From: Spirochaetales bacterium
Lineage (GTDB): Bacteria > Spirochaetota > Spirochaetia > Sphaerochaetales > Sphaerochaetaceae
NCBI GenBank assembly: GCA_022785155.1
Contig: JALFRH010000157.1
Coordinates: forward strand, 1-15,191
Direction: 5' to 3'
DNA: 15,191 bases
The translations under genes and the position numbers were made by a program. Below are positions 14,883 to 15,191 of the stretch, in pieces. Position 1 is the stretch's first letter; each line of letters starts with the position of its first letter. Below the pieces are notes generated by a model. The model was not told the origin of the DNA, searched no databases, and saw only the letters and a program-made list of their open reading frames with translations.

Positions 14883-14910
14883 GTTGTCAATAATAAGAAA
14901 TTTTGACAAC
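14883..14910. repeat. 28-bp dyad (8-bp arms, 12-base spacer) upstream of the lipoprotein gene
   Basis: GTTGTCAA (14883-14890) and TTGACAAC (14903-14910) are exact inverted copies separated by 12 AT-rich bases. The arm centres are 20 bases apart, about two helical turns, as expected for a two-half-site operator. It lies between the fusA terminator and the lipoprotein promoter. Each arm contains a consensus TTGACA on one strand. Confidence 0.6.
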
Positions 14911-14938
14911 GCTTGTTATTCTGAAGGATGTTTCATAG

Positions 14939-14961
14939 AAAAAGGGCCGGTTTTCCGGCCC
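14939..14961 (-). terminator. Rho-independent terminator after the elongation factor G gene
   Basis: On the minus strand, GGGCCGG (14961-14955), loop AAAA, CCGGCCC (14950-14944), then five T (14943-14939). It lies 19 bases after the elongation factor G stop codon. The GC-only stem of 7 bp makes it strong. Confidence 0.93.
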
Positions 14962-14980
14962 AAAATGATTAAAGTTAAGA

Positions 14981-15191
14981 TCAAGCCTTTTCAGCTTCTT
15001 CTTTTTCTCTCTTAGCTTCTGCGATGACATCTTCGGCAAGCTTGCCGTTAAGTGTTTCGTAGTGGTCGAATTCAAGTTCGAATGAACCTGAACCCTGAGT
15101 CATAGACTTAAGGTCGATGGCGTAACTTCTAAGTTCAGCCATTGGAACTTCTGCCTTTACGGAAGTAAGGTGTCCCATATCTTCCTGTCCG
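14981..15191 (-). CDS. fusA: Elongation factor G, C-terminal end (5' part outside window)
   Basis: The last 69 residues of a translational GTPase that drives ribosome translocation. The frame is open to the right edge and reads GQEDMGHLTSVKAEVP, then the domain V signature YAIDLKSMTQGSGSFELEF and HYETL. It ends in a charged tail, REKEEAEKA. The Met at 15178 is internal, not a start. The ELRSYAIDLKSMTQG form and the long charged tail recall the EF-G2-like subgroup found beside the main EF-G in many bacteria, but this short piece cannot settle which copy it is. A strong terminator follows. Confidence 0.9.
   Translation of the reverse strand, partial: GQEDMGHLTSVKAEVPMAELRSYAIDLKSMTQGSGSFELEFDHYETLNGKLAEDVIAEAKREKEEAEKA

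Noticed and set aside
14887..15075. 62-codon minus-strand frame across the elongation factor G end
   Set aside because: It crosses the terminator and lies out of frame within the elongation factor domain V coding sequence.

Overview
The window reads as a chromosomal piece from a bacterium of moderate-to-low GC content, most likely a host-associated spirochaete of the Sphaerochaeta/Treponema group. The evidence is a bacterial-type XPB helicase, a lipoprotein with the relaxed spirochaete-style lipobox (V-F-P-S-C), and the general look of the housekeeping proteins. This placement is inference, not proof. Coding density is very high and no stretch over 300 bases lacks a gene. I see no tRNA, rRNA, CRISPR array, insertion sequence or phage gene.

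Left third (1-4561, all minus strand): a tightly overlapped operon runs shikimate kinase (aroK), chorismate synthase (aroC), an XPB-family DNA helicase, and a fourth gene that starts with GTG inside the helicase stop codon and leaves the window on the left. Overlaps are 11, 4 and 4 bases. The fourth gene is a candidate dedicated partner of the helicase. Upstream of aroK lies a small three-helix membrane protein with its own strong promoter.

Middle (4564-8208): a dGTPase-family HD phosphohydrolase (plus) converges on nrdR (minus), and their stop codons share the bases CTAG. Both act on deoxynucleotide supply. Divergent from nrdR is a pair of overlapping plus-strand genes: a winged-helix plus ACT-domain putative regulator and a THEP1-like P-loop NTPase. 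The NTPase gene overlaps the 3' end of an inositol-monophosphatase/CysQ-like gene on the minus strand.

Right half (8311-15191): mfd (transcription-repair coupling factor) and trmB (tRNA m7G46 methyltransferase) overlap by one base. A 14-bp RNA hairpin follows, then an extremely acidic small protein with a DUF1737-like tail, closed by a strong terminator. On the minus strand a long, AT-richer gene encodes a secreted lipoprotein with a beta-helix-like C-terminal half. Its stop codon lies inside the plus-strand terminator. Upstream of it are a promoter and a 28-bp dyad, then the terminator and 3' end of an elongation factor G gene.

The most interesting points are the XPB-partner gene, a shikimate kinase lacking two of the usual substrate-contacting arginines, promoters placed so close to start codons that several mRNAs would be nearly leaderless, and the hairpin-plus-acidic-protein unit.
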